Shown here: positions 1-8,029 of the stretch, in pieces
Position numbering within the stretch: the stretch's first letter is position 1
How the letters are laid out: every line of letters begins with the position of its first letter
NCBI GenBank assembly: GCA_022340585.1
Contig: JAJDNS010000152.1
Location: 1 to 64,000 of the forward strand
Source: Acidobacteriota bacterium
Lineage (GTDB): Bacteria > Acidobacteriota > Vicinamibacteria > Fen-336
Direction of reading: 5' to 3'
Length of the DNA stretch: 64,000 nt
Notes under the pieces: model-generated
Seen by the model: the letters and a program-made list of their open reading frames with translations, nothing else
The model's database searches: none
What the model was told of the DNA's origin: nothing
Program-made: the position numbers and the translations under genes

Positions 1-2
1 TC

Positions 3-77
3 GGCTTCACCGCCGAGGAGAGCCGCCACGAGGGCGGAACGCTCAAGGTCATTCCCGAGGGGGAGCTGCCGGGGTAG
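3..77 (+). CDS. C-terminal fragment of an unidentified protein (cut by window start)
   Basis: An open frame enters from the left edge and ends at the TAG at 75-77. It encodes 24 residues ending in VIPEGELPG. The codon use fits the neighbouring GC-rich genes, so it is probably the tail of a real gene. Too little remains to name it. Confidence 0.45.
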   Translation, partial: GFTAEESRHEGGTLKVIPEGELPG

Positions 78-154
78 TCCCGGTGCGTCAACCGGGTTCG
101 GCCTCTGTGCGCACAGAGTTGCCGGCCGAAGGCGCCGGCGAGGGGGAGTGCCGC

Positions 155-183
155 TTGACGATCGAATGATGACGTCATATGAT
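155..183 (+). promoter_or_regulatory. Sigma70-type promoter of the toxin-antitoxin operon
   Basis: TTGACG (155-160) and TATGAT (178-183) are separated by exactly 17 bp and match the housekeeping -35 and -10 consensus at five of six positions each. Transcription would begin near 190, which is the A of the antitoxin start codon, so the mRNA is predicted to be leaderless. No usable ribosome binding site lies before 190. Confidence 0.7.
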
Positions 184-191
184 GACGTCAT
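166..191 (+). promoter_or_regulatory. Tandem palindromic operator, two identical 13-bp units
   Basis: ATGATGACGTCAT occurs twice in direct, gap-free succession (166-178 and 179-191). Each unit contains the perfect palindrome ATGACGTCAT. The first copy fills the -35/-10 spacer. The second covers most of the -10 box through the start codon of the antitoxin. Ribbon-helix-helix antitoxins usually bind such repeated palindromes as dimers, so this is the expected autoregulatory operator. Confidence 0.65.
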
Positions 192-405
192 GAGAACGAT
201 CGTCGAGATTCCGGAAGACCAGCTTCGCGACCTCGCCGAGATGTGTCGGCGGGAGGGGATCTCGCGGGCGGAGGCCATCCGCCGAGCCGTCGCGGAGTAC
301 GCGCGCCGAAGGAACGGAAGAAAGACCCGCCGGGCCTTCGGTCTGTGGCGGGGTCGCCGCCGCGATGGCCTGGCCTACGAGCGCCGCCTCCGCCGCGAGT
401 GGTGA
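190..405 (+). CDS. Ribbon-helix-helix antitoxin, VapB type
   Basis: This is a 71-residue basic protein. Its N-terminus (MRTIVEIPEDQL) is a short beta strand followed by helices rich in Arg and Ala (about residues 10-40), the layout of the CopG/Arc ribbon-helix-helix antitoxins; the C-terminal half is Arg-rich and would wrap the toxin. The ATG at 190 was chosen because the promoter predicts a transcript starting there and the family motif begins at this residue. In-frame GTG at 148 and ATG at 166 and 169 exist, but they lie upstream of the predicted transcription start. The stop at 403-405 is 3 bp before the toxin start. Function inferred from the neighbour and fold; the exact family was not tested. 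Confidence 0.75.
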   Translation: MRTIVEIPEDQLRDLAEMCRREGISRAEAIRRAVAEYARRRNGRKTRRAFGLWRGRRRDGLAYERRLRREW

Positions 406-408
406 TCG

Positions 409-807
409 GTGAGAGCGCTCTTCGACACCAACATCCTGGTGGACTACCTGAACGGCCTCGAGGAGGCCAGCGACGAGATCGGAAGGCATGAAACACGCGC
501 CGTGAGCGCGGTGACCTGGATGGAGGTCCTCGTCGGGGCCGAGAGCGACGAGGAGGAGGAGGTCATCCGCGACTTCCTGGCGGGGTTCAAGGTGCTCGAG
601 GTCGATCGGGACACCGCGGAAGAAGCCATCCGACTCCGCCGTTCGAAGCGGATCCGGCTGCCGGACGCCATCATCTGGGCGACCGCTCGCGTGGCCGGAG
701 CACTCCTCGTGACCCGGAACACGAAGGACTTCCCCGCTGACGACCCTGGCGTTCGAGTGCCCTACACGCTCCCGCCGCCCCAATCGCCGAAGTCCCGCTC
801 CCGCTGA
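409..807 (+). CDS. vapC: VapC-type PIN-domain ribonuclease toxin
   Basis: This 132-residue protein carries the full PIN-domain acidic set: D6 in LFDTN, E39 in TWMEV, D86 in RLPDAIIWATA and D107 in TRNTKDF, which together bind Mg2+/Mn2+ for RNA cleavage. Known VapC toxins cut initiator tRNA or rRNA; the target here cannot be read from sequence. It starts with GTG 3 bp after the antitoxin stop, so the pair is co-transcribed and probably translationally coupled. The last 20 or so residues (rich in Pro, Ser, Arg) extend past the usual PIN fold and may be disordered. All catalytic residues are intact, so the toxin looks functional. Confidence 0.9.
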   Translation: MRALFDTNILVDYLNGLEEASDEIGRHETRAVSAVTWMEVLVGAESDEEEEVIRDFLAGFKVLEVDRDTAEEAIRLRRSKRIRLPDAIIWATARVAGALLVTRNTKDFPADDPGVRVPYTLPPPQSPKSRSR

Positions 808-851
808 CGGTTCGGGCGTAGAGCCCACTCGGGACGGTGACGGCGTGCCGA

Positions 852-3641
852 CTACTTGCCCGTCGGCACGCGGGCCCTGACCTCCTCCAGCCAGTTCTGG
901 ACGAGGTGGATGCGGGTGACCGGCGATGGGGGAGAGAACTCTCCGCGCTGGACGACGAAGAACTGTTGGCCGTCGGACGACACGTCATAGCAGCGCGTGG
1001 CCGTGCAGTCGAAGGCGAGCTCGCGGTGCCTGAAGCTGAATAGCTCGCGCGGCGTCCCGAACTGGAACGGCGGGCTCGTGCCGACCTCGGTCACCATCAT
1101 GCGGCGCGTCTCGGGATGGGCAGGGTCGGGAGACGTCACGAAGAAGAGCTCCTGTCCAGCGGGATTCCACGCCGGGTCGCGGCCCCCGCTGACGGACACC
1201 TGCGTTCGTGCGCCCGATCCAGGGAAGGGCTGCACGTACACCTCCCAGCGCCCGGAATCGTTGGAGGCATAGGCCAGCCAGCGCCCATCCGGGGAGAACT
1301 CGGGCCAGCCTTCCCCGTGTTCTGTCTTGATGAGTGGCCGGAGGGCCGCCTCCGGCCCTTCGAGGGTGGCAATCCAGATGTCGTCGTCGCTGGGGCCGGT
1401 CCCCCACGGTGTCCGGACCGTCGCCACTTGCCGACCATCCGGAGACCAGGAGCAGAGCACACCCGCGTCTCGCGCCAGTACCCTGGGAGCTGCGCTTCCG
1501 TCCGTCGGCTGCCATCCGATCTGCTCGACGCCATCGTTCAGCCAGGTGAAGGCGATGCGCCTGCCCTCAGGGCTCCAGGCCGGGTAGAAGACCTCGCCAC
1601 CGGGCGTCAGACGTGTGAGTGTCCCGCGCCGCATGTCGTAGAGCCAGAGACCCCGCTCCGTGATGCTGCGGACGACGAGGCCCATCCACTGCCCGTCCGG
1701 AGAGAGCCTGACGACCGGGACATAGGGGCGGAGAGGGGCCGGGAGCACGGTCACCTGGCCGCGCCGGTCCACCGCTGCGAGTCTACCGTCGGGGTACGAG
1801 AGTGGGCCACCTTCGAGATAGGCGAGTGAACCATTGGGCGACACCGCGAACTGTCCGGCTCCGGTCATGTTGTGCGTGGCCCCGGCCAACGCCTGTCCCA
1901 CACCTTCGAGAAGCGGCACCGGCTTCCCTAGGACCTCGAGTCGGACGGGATCGAAGCCGACCGCGAAGAGAACGCCCCGGCGGAGAAAGACGAGATGACC
2001 GCTGGGAACGTAGCGAGCGTCCGCGGCATCGAGGAGGAGGACTTTCCGCTCTCCAGTGGCCAGGCGCTGAGCGACGATCTCCTCGTCCCCCCAGGTGAAC
2101 AATCGCTTCCTCACGGTAAACAGCAGGACGTCTCCTCCCGGAAGCACAAATGGCAGCCGGTGCGAGACCTCTGTCTCGAGTCGCTCCGTTACGATCTCGA
2201 GGACGCCGTCCTGGCGTACCCGCCGGATCAGCCCGTCCGGGTGTCCCAGGAACAGGGCGCCGTCGCGTCCCCAGCTCATCGCCGACGGAGGGGAAGAGAT
2301 GGCCTCGGCAACCACGGCGGCGGGCCCACCGGACAGCAGGACCTTCCGAACGGCCCTGTCTGCCCAGTAGGCCACCCACTGGCCGTCGGGCGAGGGGGTC
2401 GGCACCTGGGCTCCGTTGGTGCCAGCAAGGGGCTGTGCTGCACTCGCGTCCAGTCTCCGGAGGTAGAGTTGCTGGACACCGTCGCGGCGGCCCGCGAACA
2501 GGAGCGCTCCCTCGCCCGGCACCCAGGCCAACGCCGTGCGCGAACCACCAGGTGTGAGCACCCCGAGAACACCGCCGGCAACGCCGCCCGCATTCACCTC
2601 TGCCGCGGGTCGGACGTCGAGAAGCGAGCGCACGATCGCCGGCGGCGCGGGTGAGGGCTTGATCATCCAGACGCCGAGAGCACCGACGAGACCGGTGGCC
2701 AGGGCCACCGCGAGAACGGAAGACCGTCGCCAGCGCCCTGTGGGTCCGCCCGGGGTGCCCGGCGGCTGGTCCGCGGATGTCTCCGCCACCCAGCGCAGCT
2801 CATTCGCCACGTCATGGGCCGTGTCCCAGCGGTCGTCGGGGTCCTTGGCGAGGCACCGCGAGACGAGACGCTCCAGGGAGGGCGGAGTGATTGGCTGGCG
2901 CTCGCGCAGGGGCACGGGCTCTCGCTCCAGAATGGCCCCGACCAGGCTCGTCGGGTTCGGGGCCTGGAACGGCCGTTCCCCCGTGAGCATTTCGTAGAGA
3001 ATCGTCCCGAGGGTCCACAGGTCCGTGCGGGCGTCGGCGGGGTTGCCCTGGACTTGCTCGGGGGCCATGTAGGGCAGGGTACCCATGATCGTTCCCCGCG
3101 CCGTCAGGGGCTCGGGCTCGGTGGGCGCCGATGTCAAGACTTCGACGGCCGGCCGCGCTCCGTGAGCCGAGAGACGTGCCAGCCCAAAATCGAGAAGCCG
3201 GGCACCGGTCTTCGTCAGCATCACGTTGGCGGGCTTGAGGTCGCGGTGAACGATCCCCTGCTTATGGGCGGCGGCTAGGGCGTCGGCGATCTGCGTGGCG
3301 ACCTCGAGCGCCTGATCGAGCGGCAGCGGGCCCTTCTTGAGGCGCTCCGCGAGCGTCTCGCCGACGAGGTGCTCCATGACAAGGAAGGTCCGACCCTCCC
3401 GCTCGCCAACGTCGTGGAGGGTGCAGATGTTGGGGTGGGCGAGGGCGGCGATGGCGCGGGCCTCACGCTCAAAGCGGGCCTTCAGGGCCGGGTCGGCGGC
3501 GAGCTCGGAGGGGAGGACCTTCAGGGCGACGGTTCGGTCGAGTCGGGTGTCGCGGGCGCGGTACACCTCACCCATGCCCCCGGCGCCGATGGCGCCGAGG
3601 ACCTCGTAGGGACCGAGGCGTTCGCCCGGTGAGAGGGACAT
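852..3641 (-). CDS. Receptor-like Ser/Thr protein kinase with C-terminal beta-propeller
   Basis: A 929-residue Hanks-type kinase. The N-terminal catalytic domain (about 10-285) has the glycine-rich loop GAIGAGGMGEVY, K41 in VALKV, the HRDLKPAN loop (D134), DFG at 151-153 and an APE-like triplet at 193-195. One transmembrane helix follows at about 307-327. The C-terminal 570 residues contain repeated SPDG-type turns (for example FSPDGRWLAYASN and LSPDGQWMGLVV), typical of TolB/WD40-like propeller blades, and would lie outside the membrane. This architecture is common in Acidobacteriota and suggests sensing by the propeller and phosphorylation inside. It faces the toxin gene tail to tail. Substrates are unknown. 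Confidence 0.9.
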   Translation of the reverse strand: MSLSPGERLGPYEVLGAIGAGGMGEVYRARDTRLDRTVALKVLPSELAADPALKARFEREARAIAALAHPNICTLHDVGEREGRTFLVMEHLVGETLAERLKKGPLPLDQALEVATQIADALAAAHKQGIVHRDLKPANVMLTKTGARLLDFGLARLSAHGARPAVEVLTSAPTEPEPLTARGTIMGTLPYMAPEQVQGNPADARTDLWTLGTILYEMLTGERPFQAPNPTSLVGAILEREPVPLRERQPITPPSLERLVSRCLAKDPDDRWDTAHDVANELRWVAETSADQPPGTPGGPTGRWRRSSVLAVALATGLVGALGVWMIKPSPAPPAIVRSLLDVRPAAEVNAGGVAGGVLGVLTPGGSRTALAWVPGEGALLFAGRRDGVQQLYLRRLDASAAQPLAGTNGAQVPTPSPDGQWVAYWADRAVRKVLLSGGPAAVVAEAISSPPSAMSWGRDGALFLGHPDGLIRRVRQDGVLEIVTERLETEVSHRLPFVLPGGDVLLFTVRKRLFTWGDEEIVAQRLATGERKVLLLDAADARYVPSGHLVFLRRGVLFAVGFDPVRLEVLGKPVPLLEGVGQALAGATHNMTGAGQFAVSPNGSLAYLEGGPLSYPDGRLAAVDRRGQVTVLPAPLRPYVPVVRLSPDGQWMGLVVRSITERGLWLYDMRRGTLTRLTPGGEVFYPAWSPEGRRIAFTWLNDGVEQIGWQPTDGSAAPRVLARDAGVLCSWSPDGRQVATVRTPWGTGPSDDDIWIATLEGPEAALRPLIKTEHGEGWPEFSPDGRWLAYASNDSGRWEVYVQPFPGSGARTQVSVSGGRDPAWNPAGQELFFVTSPDPAHPETRRMMVTEVGTSPPFQFGTPRELFSFRHRELAFDCTATRCYDVSSDGQQFFVVQRGEFSPPSPVTRIHLVQNWLEEVRARVPTGK

Positions 3642-3701
3642 GCGGCCCTTCGCGGGAGGATTGTAGCGCTTCAGGGGGAAAGGCAGTGGATGAAGGACTC
3701 A

Positions 3702-3762
3702 GGGGTCAGGTCATGCATCCTGCCATGCTCGAGGATGGAGGCAGGACGCACAACCAGACCCC
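3702..3762. repeat. REP-like palindromic repeat, family A, copy 1
   Basis: It begins with GGGGTCAGGTC (3702-3712) and ends with ACCAGACCCC (3753-3762). Inside is a near-perfect stem, TGCATCCTGCC against GGCAGGACGCA. The same boundary motif recurs at 14697, 41843 and 63858. It lies between the kinase start and the next gene's end. Confidence 0.7.
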
Positions 3763-3782
3763 ATTCGGGCTGCCTGGCCGAT

Positions 3783-3798
3783 GCGCCAGGGAACGGAA
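3783..3798. repeat. Dispersed 14-16 bp motif, family D, copy 1
   Basis: GCGCCAGGGAACGGAA is found here and at 21905-21920; the core GCGCCAGGGAACGG also occurs at 21833-21846. Here and at 21905-21920 it lies just beyond a hairpin that follows the stop of a minus-strand gene. Confidence 0.5.
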
Positions 3799-3807
3799 CA
3801 ACGGAAG

Positions 3808-3842
3808 TCGAGGCAACGACGCTCAGGGCAGCGTTGCCTCGA
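3808..3842 (-). terminator. Hairpin after the enolase-superfamily gene
   Basis: A perfect 11-bp inverted repeat, TCGAGGCAACG (3808-3818) and CGTTGCCTCGA (3832-3842), with a 13-nt loop begins 3 bp after the stop of the minus-strand gene. There is no clear U-run, so it could be a weak intrinsic terminator or an mRNA-stabilising hairpin. Confidence 0.5.
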
Positions 3843-3845
3843 CGA

Positions 3846-5204
3846 TCAAGACCAGAGGCGGTCCCAGGAGCGCTCGTGGTCCCATTCGGGGGTGGGGGCG
3901 AAGTACTCGCCCTCGATGTGCTCCTTGATGACCTCGGGGTTCGCCTCGACGCCGAGGCCGGGGCGGTCCGGGGCCACCGCGAAGCCGTCCACGATCTCGG
4001 GGTGGGGGGTGACGAGGTCGTTCCACCACGGGACGTCCAGGGAGTGGTGCTCGAGGGCGATGAAGTTCTCGGTCGCGGAGGCGCAGTGGACGTTGGCCAT
4101 GAAGGAGAAGGGCGACCCGGCGAAGTGCATCGCCATGGGGACGCCGTGCTCCATGGCGTAGTCCCCGATCTTCTTGGTCTCGAGGATCCCCCCGGCCGAC
4201 GCGAGGTCGGGGTGGATCGCGTCCACCGCACCCATGTCGATGAGCTTGACGAAGTCCTCCTTCAGGTAGATGTCCTCCCCGGTCAGGATGGGCACCGTGG
4301 TCTCGTCCTTGATCATCTTCATCAGCGTGCCGAACTGCCACGGCACCATGTCCTCCATCCACGCCAGGTTCCACTTCTCCATGGCCCGGGCGAGCTTGAT
4401 GCAGGAGTTGACGCCGATGTGACCGAAGTGGTCGGAGGAGAGAGGGATCTCCATGCCGATGACGTCGCGGATCTTCCCGACGTACTCCTCCAGGAGCTCG
4501 ATCCCCTTGTCAGTGATCTCGACCCCGGTGAAGGGGTGCATCGTCCTCGACCGCTCCCGCACGGTCTGGCCGATGGGAACGGACAGGGCTTCGGGGATGT
4601 CGCGGATGAGCTCGATCCCGAAGTCCACCTTGAGGTAGGTGATCCCCCGGTCCATGCGCTCTTTGAGTCGGCGCCCGGCCTCGGTCCCGTCCGGCGACTG
4701 CGTGGTGTCGGCGTAGAGGCGCACCCGGTCGCGGAACTGCCCGCCCAGCATCTGGTACACGGGCACCCCGAAGGCCTTGCCGGCGAGGTCCCAGCACGCC
4801 ATCTCGATGCCGCACACTCCGCCGGCCTGGCGGGCGTGGAAGCCGAACTGCTTGATCCCGCGGAAGACCTTGTCCACGTTGCAGGGGTTCTCTCCGACGA
4901 GACGGCTCTTGAGCATGAGGGCATACGTGGGGCTGCCCCCGTCGCGCACCTCGCCCCAGCCGGTGAGGCCCTGGTTGGTGTCGATGCGGATGAGAGGCAC
5001 CCGCATGGGCGCGTCGACGAGCTGCGCCACCCGGACGTCGGTGATCTTCAGGTCCGACGGCTTCGAGCTGGTGTTGACCTGGCCAAGAGCGGCCTCGGCG
5101 TCGGCCTGGGTCGCGAAGCCCAGCGCGGATGCCCCGGCGGCAGCCATCCCGGCCTGCTTGATGAACGAGCGACGTCCCAGAAGGGCTTCGAGTGTTGGCT
5201 TCAT
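3846..5204 (-). CDS. Tat-signal enolase-superfamily protein (mandelate racemase/muconate lactonizing type)
   Basis: A 452-residue protein. Residues 1-36 look like a twin-arginine signal (RRSFIKQAG then an Ala-rich stretch). The rest matches the mandelate racemase/muconate lactonizing fold: an N-terminal capping domain, then a barrel with K192 in YLKVDFG, likely metal ligands D258, E284 and E310, and H360 in MAMH. Such enzymes abstract the proton alpha to a carboxylate, commonly dehydrating or racemising sugar acids. A good Shine-Dalgarno (GGAGG) precedes the ATG at 5204. Nearby TRAP transporter genes for organic acids are consistent with a sugar-acid substrate, but this is inference. Export by Tat is unusual for the superfamily; many Acidobacteriota-type proteins carry such leaders. 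Confidence 0.8.
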   Translation of the reverse strand: MKPTLEALLGRRSFIKQAGMAAAGASALGFATQADAEAALGQVNTSSKPSDLKITDVRVAQLVDAPMRVPLIRIDTNQGLTGWGEVRDGGSPTYALMLKSRLVGENPCNVDKVFRGIKQFGFHARQAGGVCGIEMACWDLAGKAFGVPVYQMLGGQFRDRVRLYADTTQSPDGTEAGRRLKERMDRGITYLKVDFGIELIRDIPEALSVPIGQTVRERSRTMHPFTGVEITDKGIELLEEYVGKIRDVIGMEIPLSSDHFGHIGVNSCIKLARAMEKWNLAWMEDMVPWQFGTLMKMIKDETTVPILTGEDIYLKEDFVKLIDMGAVDAIHPDLASAGGILETKKIGDYAMEHGVPMAMHFAGSPFSFMANVHCASATENFIALEHHSLDVPWWNDLVTPHPEIVDGFAVAPDRPGLGVEANPEVIKEHIEGEYFAPTPEWDHERSWDRLWS

Positions 5205-5267
5205 GAGGGATCCTCCTTCGCCTTGTGCGGGCGCTCACGTGGGCGCAGACTGGTATGGAGCGATCAT

Positions 5268-6005
5268 ATGCACATGCATGGCCCAGTCAATGCACCGCAT
5301 GATCCGGGGCGGCGCCTCGCCCACGTGCTCCCGGTCCTGGTCGTGGCCTGGGGGTTGCTGACCACCGCCGATGCGGCCCTGGCCATGACCAAGGAGGAGA
5401 GGAGGCTGCACACCTGCGGGGAGGTCATGGCGGAGCTGCTGGCCGGGGAGGAGAGCATCCCCCGCGATCTCCTCGACAAGGCGGAGTGCGTGGCCGTCAT
5501 CCCCTCGGTGAAGAAGTTCGCCCTGGGGCTCGGGGGGCGCTGGGGGAAGGGCGCGGTGGTGTGCCGGACCACCGACGACTGGGGGCCGCCCCTCATGATG
5601 AGCCTGGGCGGGGGCAGCGTGGGGTTCCAGATCGGAGGCCAGGCCGCCGACTACGTCCTTCTCGTGATGAACCCCAGGGGGATCGAGTACCTCCTCCGGT
5701 CGAAGTTCACTCTGGGCGCGGACGCGGCGGTGGCCGCCGGGCCGGTCGGTCGAACGGGCTCCGCCGCCACCGATCTCCGCATGCACGCCGAGATCCTGAG
5801 CTACTCCCGCACCCGCGGCCTCTTCGCCGGCATCTCCCTCGAGGGTGCGGTGGTCAAGCAGGACGACGACGCCAACGAGAAGGTCTACGGCGTGCGTGTC
5901 GATCCCGAGAAGCTCCTGCTCCAGGCCGGCTACCGCGTTCCCCCCTCGGCCCGAGCGCTCGTCGACCTCCTGCGGGGGGCATCGCCGCGAAAGGCGGTCG
6001 ACTAG
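5268..6005 (+). CDS. SYLF-domain (Ysc84-type) lipid-binding protein
   Basis: A 245-residue protein with an N-terminal hydrophobic signal-like segment (HVLPVLVVAWGLLTTADAALA, about 19-39). The mature part has the SYLF hallmarks: VAVIPSVKKFALGLGGRWGKG, the GGGSVGFQIGGQ glycine cluster, and the SYSRTRGLFAGISLEGAVV motif near the C-terminus. SYLF domains bind phosphoinositides in eukaryotes; bacterial members are secreted or periplasmic and their role is poorly known. The ATG at 5268 has GGAG 7 bp upstream; a longer open frame upstream overlaps the divergent gene and is rejected. It is divergent from the enolase-superfamily gene (63 bp apart) and convergent with the TRAP operon. Confidence 0.85.
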   Translation: MHMHGPVNAPHDPGRRLAHVLPVLVVAWGLLTTADAALAMTKEERRLHTCGEVMAELLAGEESIPRDLLDKAECVAVIPSVKKFALGLGGRWGKGAVVCRTTDDWGPPLMMSLGGGSVGFQIGGQAADYVLLVMNPRGIEYLLRSKFTLGADAAVAAGPVGRTGSAATDLRMHAEILSYSRTRGLFAGISLEGAVVKQDDDANEKVYGVRVDPEKLLLQAGYRVPPSARALVDLLRGASPRKAVD

Positions 6006-6027
6006 AAGGGGCGTGCCGGCCGCCAGG

Positions 6028-7953
6028 TCAGACCCGTCCCAGCAGCCTCAGGATCCCCAGCGACAGGCCCGGCACATACGTGATCAGCAGGACCGACACC
6101 GCCATGATGAACAGGAAGGGCAGCACGTAGCGGAAGAGGGACGTGAGCGGCTTGTTGAAGCGCGAGGCGGCCAGGAACAGGTTCAGCCCGACCGGAGGGG
6201 TGAGGTACCCCAGCTCCAGGTTCGCCAGGAAGATCACGCCGAGGTGAACGGGGTGCACCCCGAAGGCGGTGGCCATGGGGACGATGAGCGGGGCCAGCAC
6301 GACGATGGCCGAGAAGATGTCGACCAGGCAACCGACGACCACGAGGAGCACGTTCAGGGCGAGGAGGAATACCCACCTCGACTCGATGTGGGTCTGGACC
6401 CAGCGCACGAGGGTGTCGGGGATCTGGGCGTCCACGATGTAGCTGGTGATGCCCATGGCCGCGCTCAGGAGGATGAGGACGGCCCCGGCCAGGACCGAGG
6501 ACTTGACCAGGGCTACCGGCAGGGTCTTGAAGACGTGGAGGTCCTTCGTGATGAAGCACTCCACGAACATGGCGAAGACGAAGGCGGCGGCCGCGGTCTC
6601 CACCAGGGAGGCCGTGCCGGTCATGAACAAGCCCACCACGAAGACCGGGATGGCGAGCTCCCACTTTGCGGTCCAGGTGGCGGCGAGCACCTCCTTCGCC
6701 GAAAACGACTGGCGGGGAATCCCCAGAACCACCCCTCGGCGTACGGCGTAGGCCGCCACCATGGCGATCATCAGGAGGCCCGGGACGAGGCCGGCCAGGT
6801 AGAGCGAGTCGGCGGGGACGTTCTGGTCGCGGGTCCCGGCGACCACGCTGTACAGGATCACGGCCAGGCTCGGCGGGAACAGGAGACCCAGGCTGCCGGC
6901 GCCGGTGACGAGGCCGAGGGAGAACCCTTCGGGATAGCCGTCCTCGCGGAGCATGGGGTAGACGAGGCCCCCGATGGCGATGACGGTGATGCCCGAGCCG
7001 CCGGTGAAGGTGGTGAACAGGGCGCAGACCGCGATGACGATCACCGCCAGGCCGCCGGGCATCCAGCCGAGGAGCGACTTGAAGAAGCGCAGCAGACGCA
7101 GGGAGGCGTCGCTCTCGGCGAGGACGTACCCGGTGGCGGTCAGCAGCGGGATGGCGGGGAGGGTCGGCGACGAGATGAGGCGGTAGACCTCGGCGCTCAC
7201 GGCGGCCACCGGGAGACCGTCGCGGAAGAAGAAGAAGAGCGCGAAGGCCGCCATGGCCACGAAGACGGGTGTGCCCAGGATGAGGGCGGCGAGGAAGAAG
7301 ACGGCCATGGGAACGGCCAGCCCGGCCACGGCGTCGGGGACGAGGCCCAGCGCGAAGGCCGCGGGAATGGCCGACAGCGCGATCACGCGGCCCGGCCAGC
7401 GCTCGGAGGCGCCCCAGGCGAAGCGCAGGGCCATGAGGCCGAGGCTGATGGGCATCACCAGCTCGAGGACCCAGACCGGGATCCCCCCCATGAGGATCCG
7501 GCCCTCTTCGCGGTTGGCGAGGACGAGGACCACCGAGGCGTAGGTCAGGATCCCCACCGTGGCCGAGGCGACCGCGGCGGCGAGGAGGCGTCCAAACCGG
7601 CGGACCTCGTCGGGGAAGAGCTCGACCGTGGACAGCGAGAGGTGCCGGCGCTCTCGGGTCGCGACCAGACCACCCAGGAAGGCCAGCCACAGCACCACCT
7701 GCTTGAGGTACTCGGCACCGGCGGGGACGGCAAAGCCGAAGGGCCGCCCCAGCGTGTCGGCCAGGGGCAGGAAGGCCGCCGCGAGCAGGGCGCCGATCAG
7801 CAGGGCGTGCTCGAGGTGGCGGAAGCCCCGGCCCACGAGGCCGGGAAGGACCTCGCGGGGCGGGCCGCTGGCCAGGGGGCTGCGGCGTTGCGGCTCTTCG
7901 TCCGGCGGGGATTCCGACCGCTCCGACGTCTCGGACCCGGGGTCAGAGGTCAT
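6028..7953 (-). CDS. TRAP transporter fused small and large permease (DctQM)
   Basis: A 641-residue integral membrane protein. After about 40 charged residues it has a DctQ-like four-helix region (about 45-190) with EYLKQVVLWLAFLGG, then a DctM-like region (about 200-640) with motifs typical of the large subunit: GTPVFVAMA, TTFTGGSGITVIAIGGLVYP, GAGSLGLLFPPSLAVILY and NLELGYLTPPVGLNLF. The two are usually separate genes; fusions are known. It imports organic acids using a Na+ or H+ gradient with the binding protein encoded just upstream. The 76-bp gap to that gene contains a dispersed repeat. Confidence 0.9.
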   Translation of the reverse strand: MTSDPGSETSERSESPPDEEPQRRSPLASGPPREVLPGLVGRGFRHLEHALLIGALLAAAFLPLADTLGRPFGFAVPAGAEYLKQVVLWLAFLGGLVATRERRHLSLSTVELFPDEVRRFGRLLAAAVASATVGILTYASVVLVLANREEGRILMGGIPVWVLELVMPISLGLMALRFAWGASERWPGRVIALSAIPAAFALGLVPDAVAGLAVPMAVFFLAALILGTPVFVAMAAFALFFFFRDGLPVAAVSAEVYRLISSPTLPAIPLLTATGYVLAESDASLRLLRFFKSLLGWMPGGLAVIVIAVCALFTTFTGGSGITVIAIGGLVYPMLREDGYPEGFSLGLVTGAGSLGLLFPPSLAVILYSVVAGTRDQNVPADSLYLAGLVPGLLMIAMVAAYAVRRGVVLGIPRQSFSAKEVLAATWTAKWELAIPVFVVGLFMTGTASLVETAAAAFVFAMFVECFITKDLHVFKTLPVALVKSSVLAGAVLILLSAAMGITSYIVDAQIPDTLVRWVQTHIESRWVFLLALNVLLVVVGCLVDIFSAIVVLAPLIVPMATAFGVHPVHLGVIFLANLELGYLTPPVGLNLFLAASRFNKPLTSLFRYVLPFLFIMAVSVLLITYVPGLSLGILRLLGRV

Positions 7954-7983
7954 CGGGTCCCCATGCCGTCATCCCGAGCGGTG

Positions 7984-8021
7984 AACCGGCCTGCGGCCGG
8001 ATGCCTGGGCCAGGGACGCGA
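7984..8021. repeat. Dispersed 38-bp repeat, family C, copy 1
   Basis: This 38-bp segment matches 51475-51512 in the same orientation at 32 of 38 positions without gaps. It contains a CGGCCTGCGGCCGG hairpin. Both copies lie between minus-strand genes. Confidence 0.55.
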
Positions 8022-8029
8022 TCTCGACA

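Noticed and set aside
3690-5267. Long upstream extension of the SYLF protein reading frame
   Set aside because: It is antisense to the enolase-superfamily gene; the Shine-Dalgarno and signal peptide support the start at 5268.
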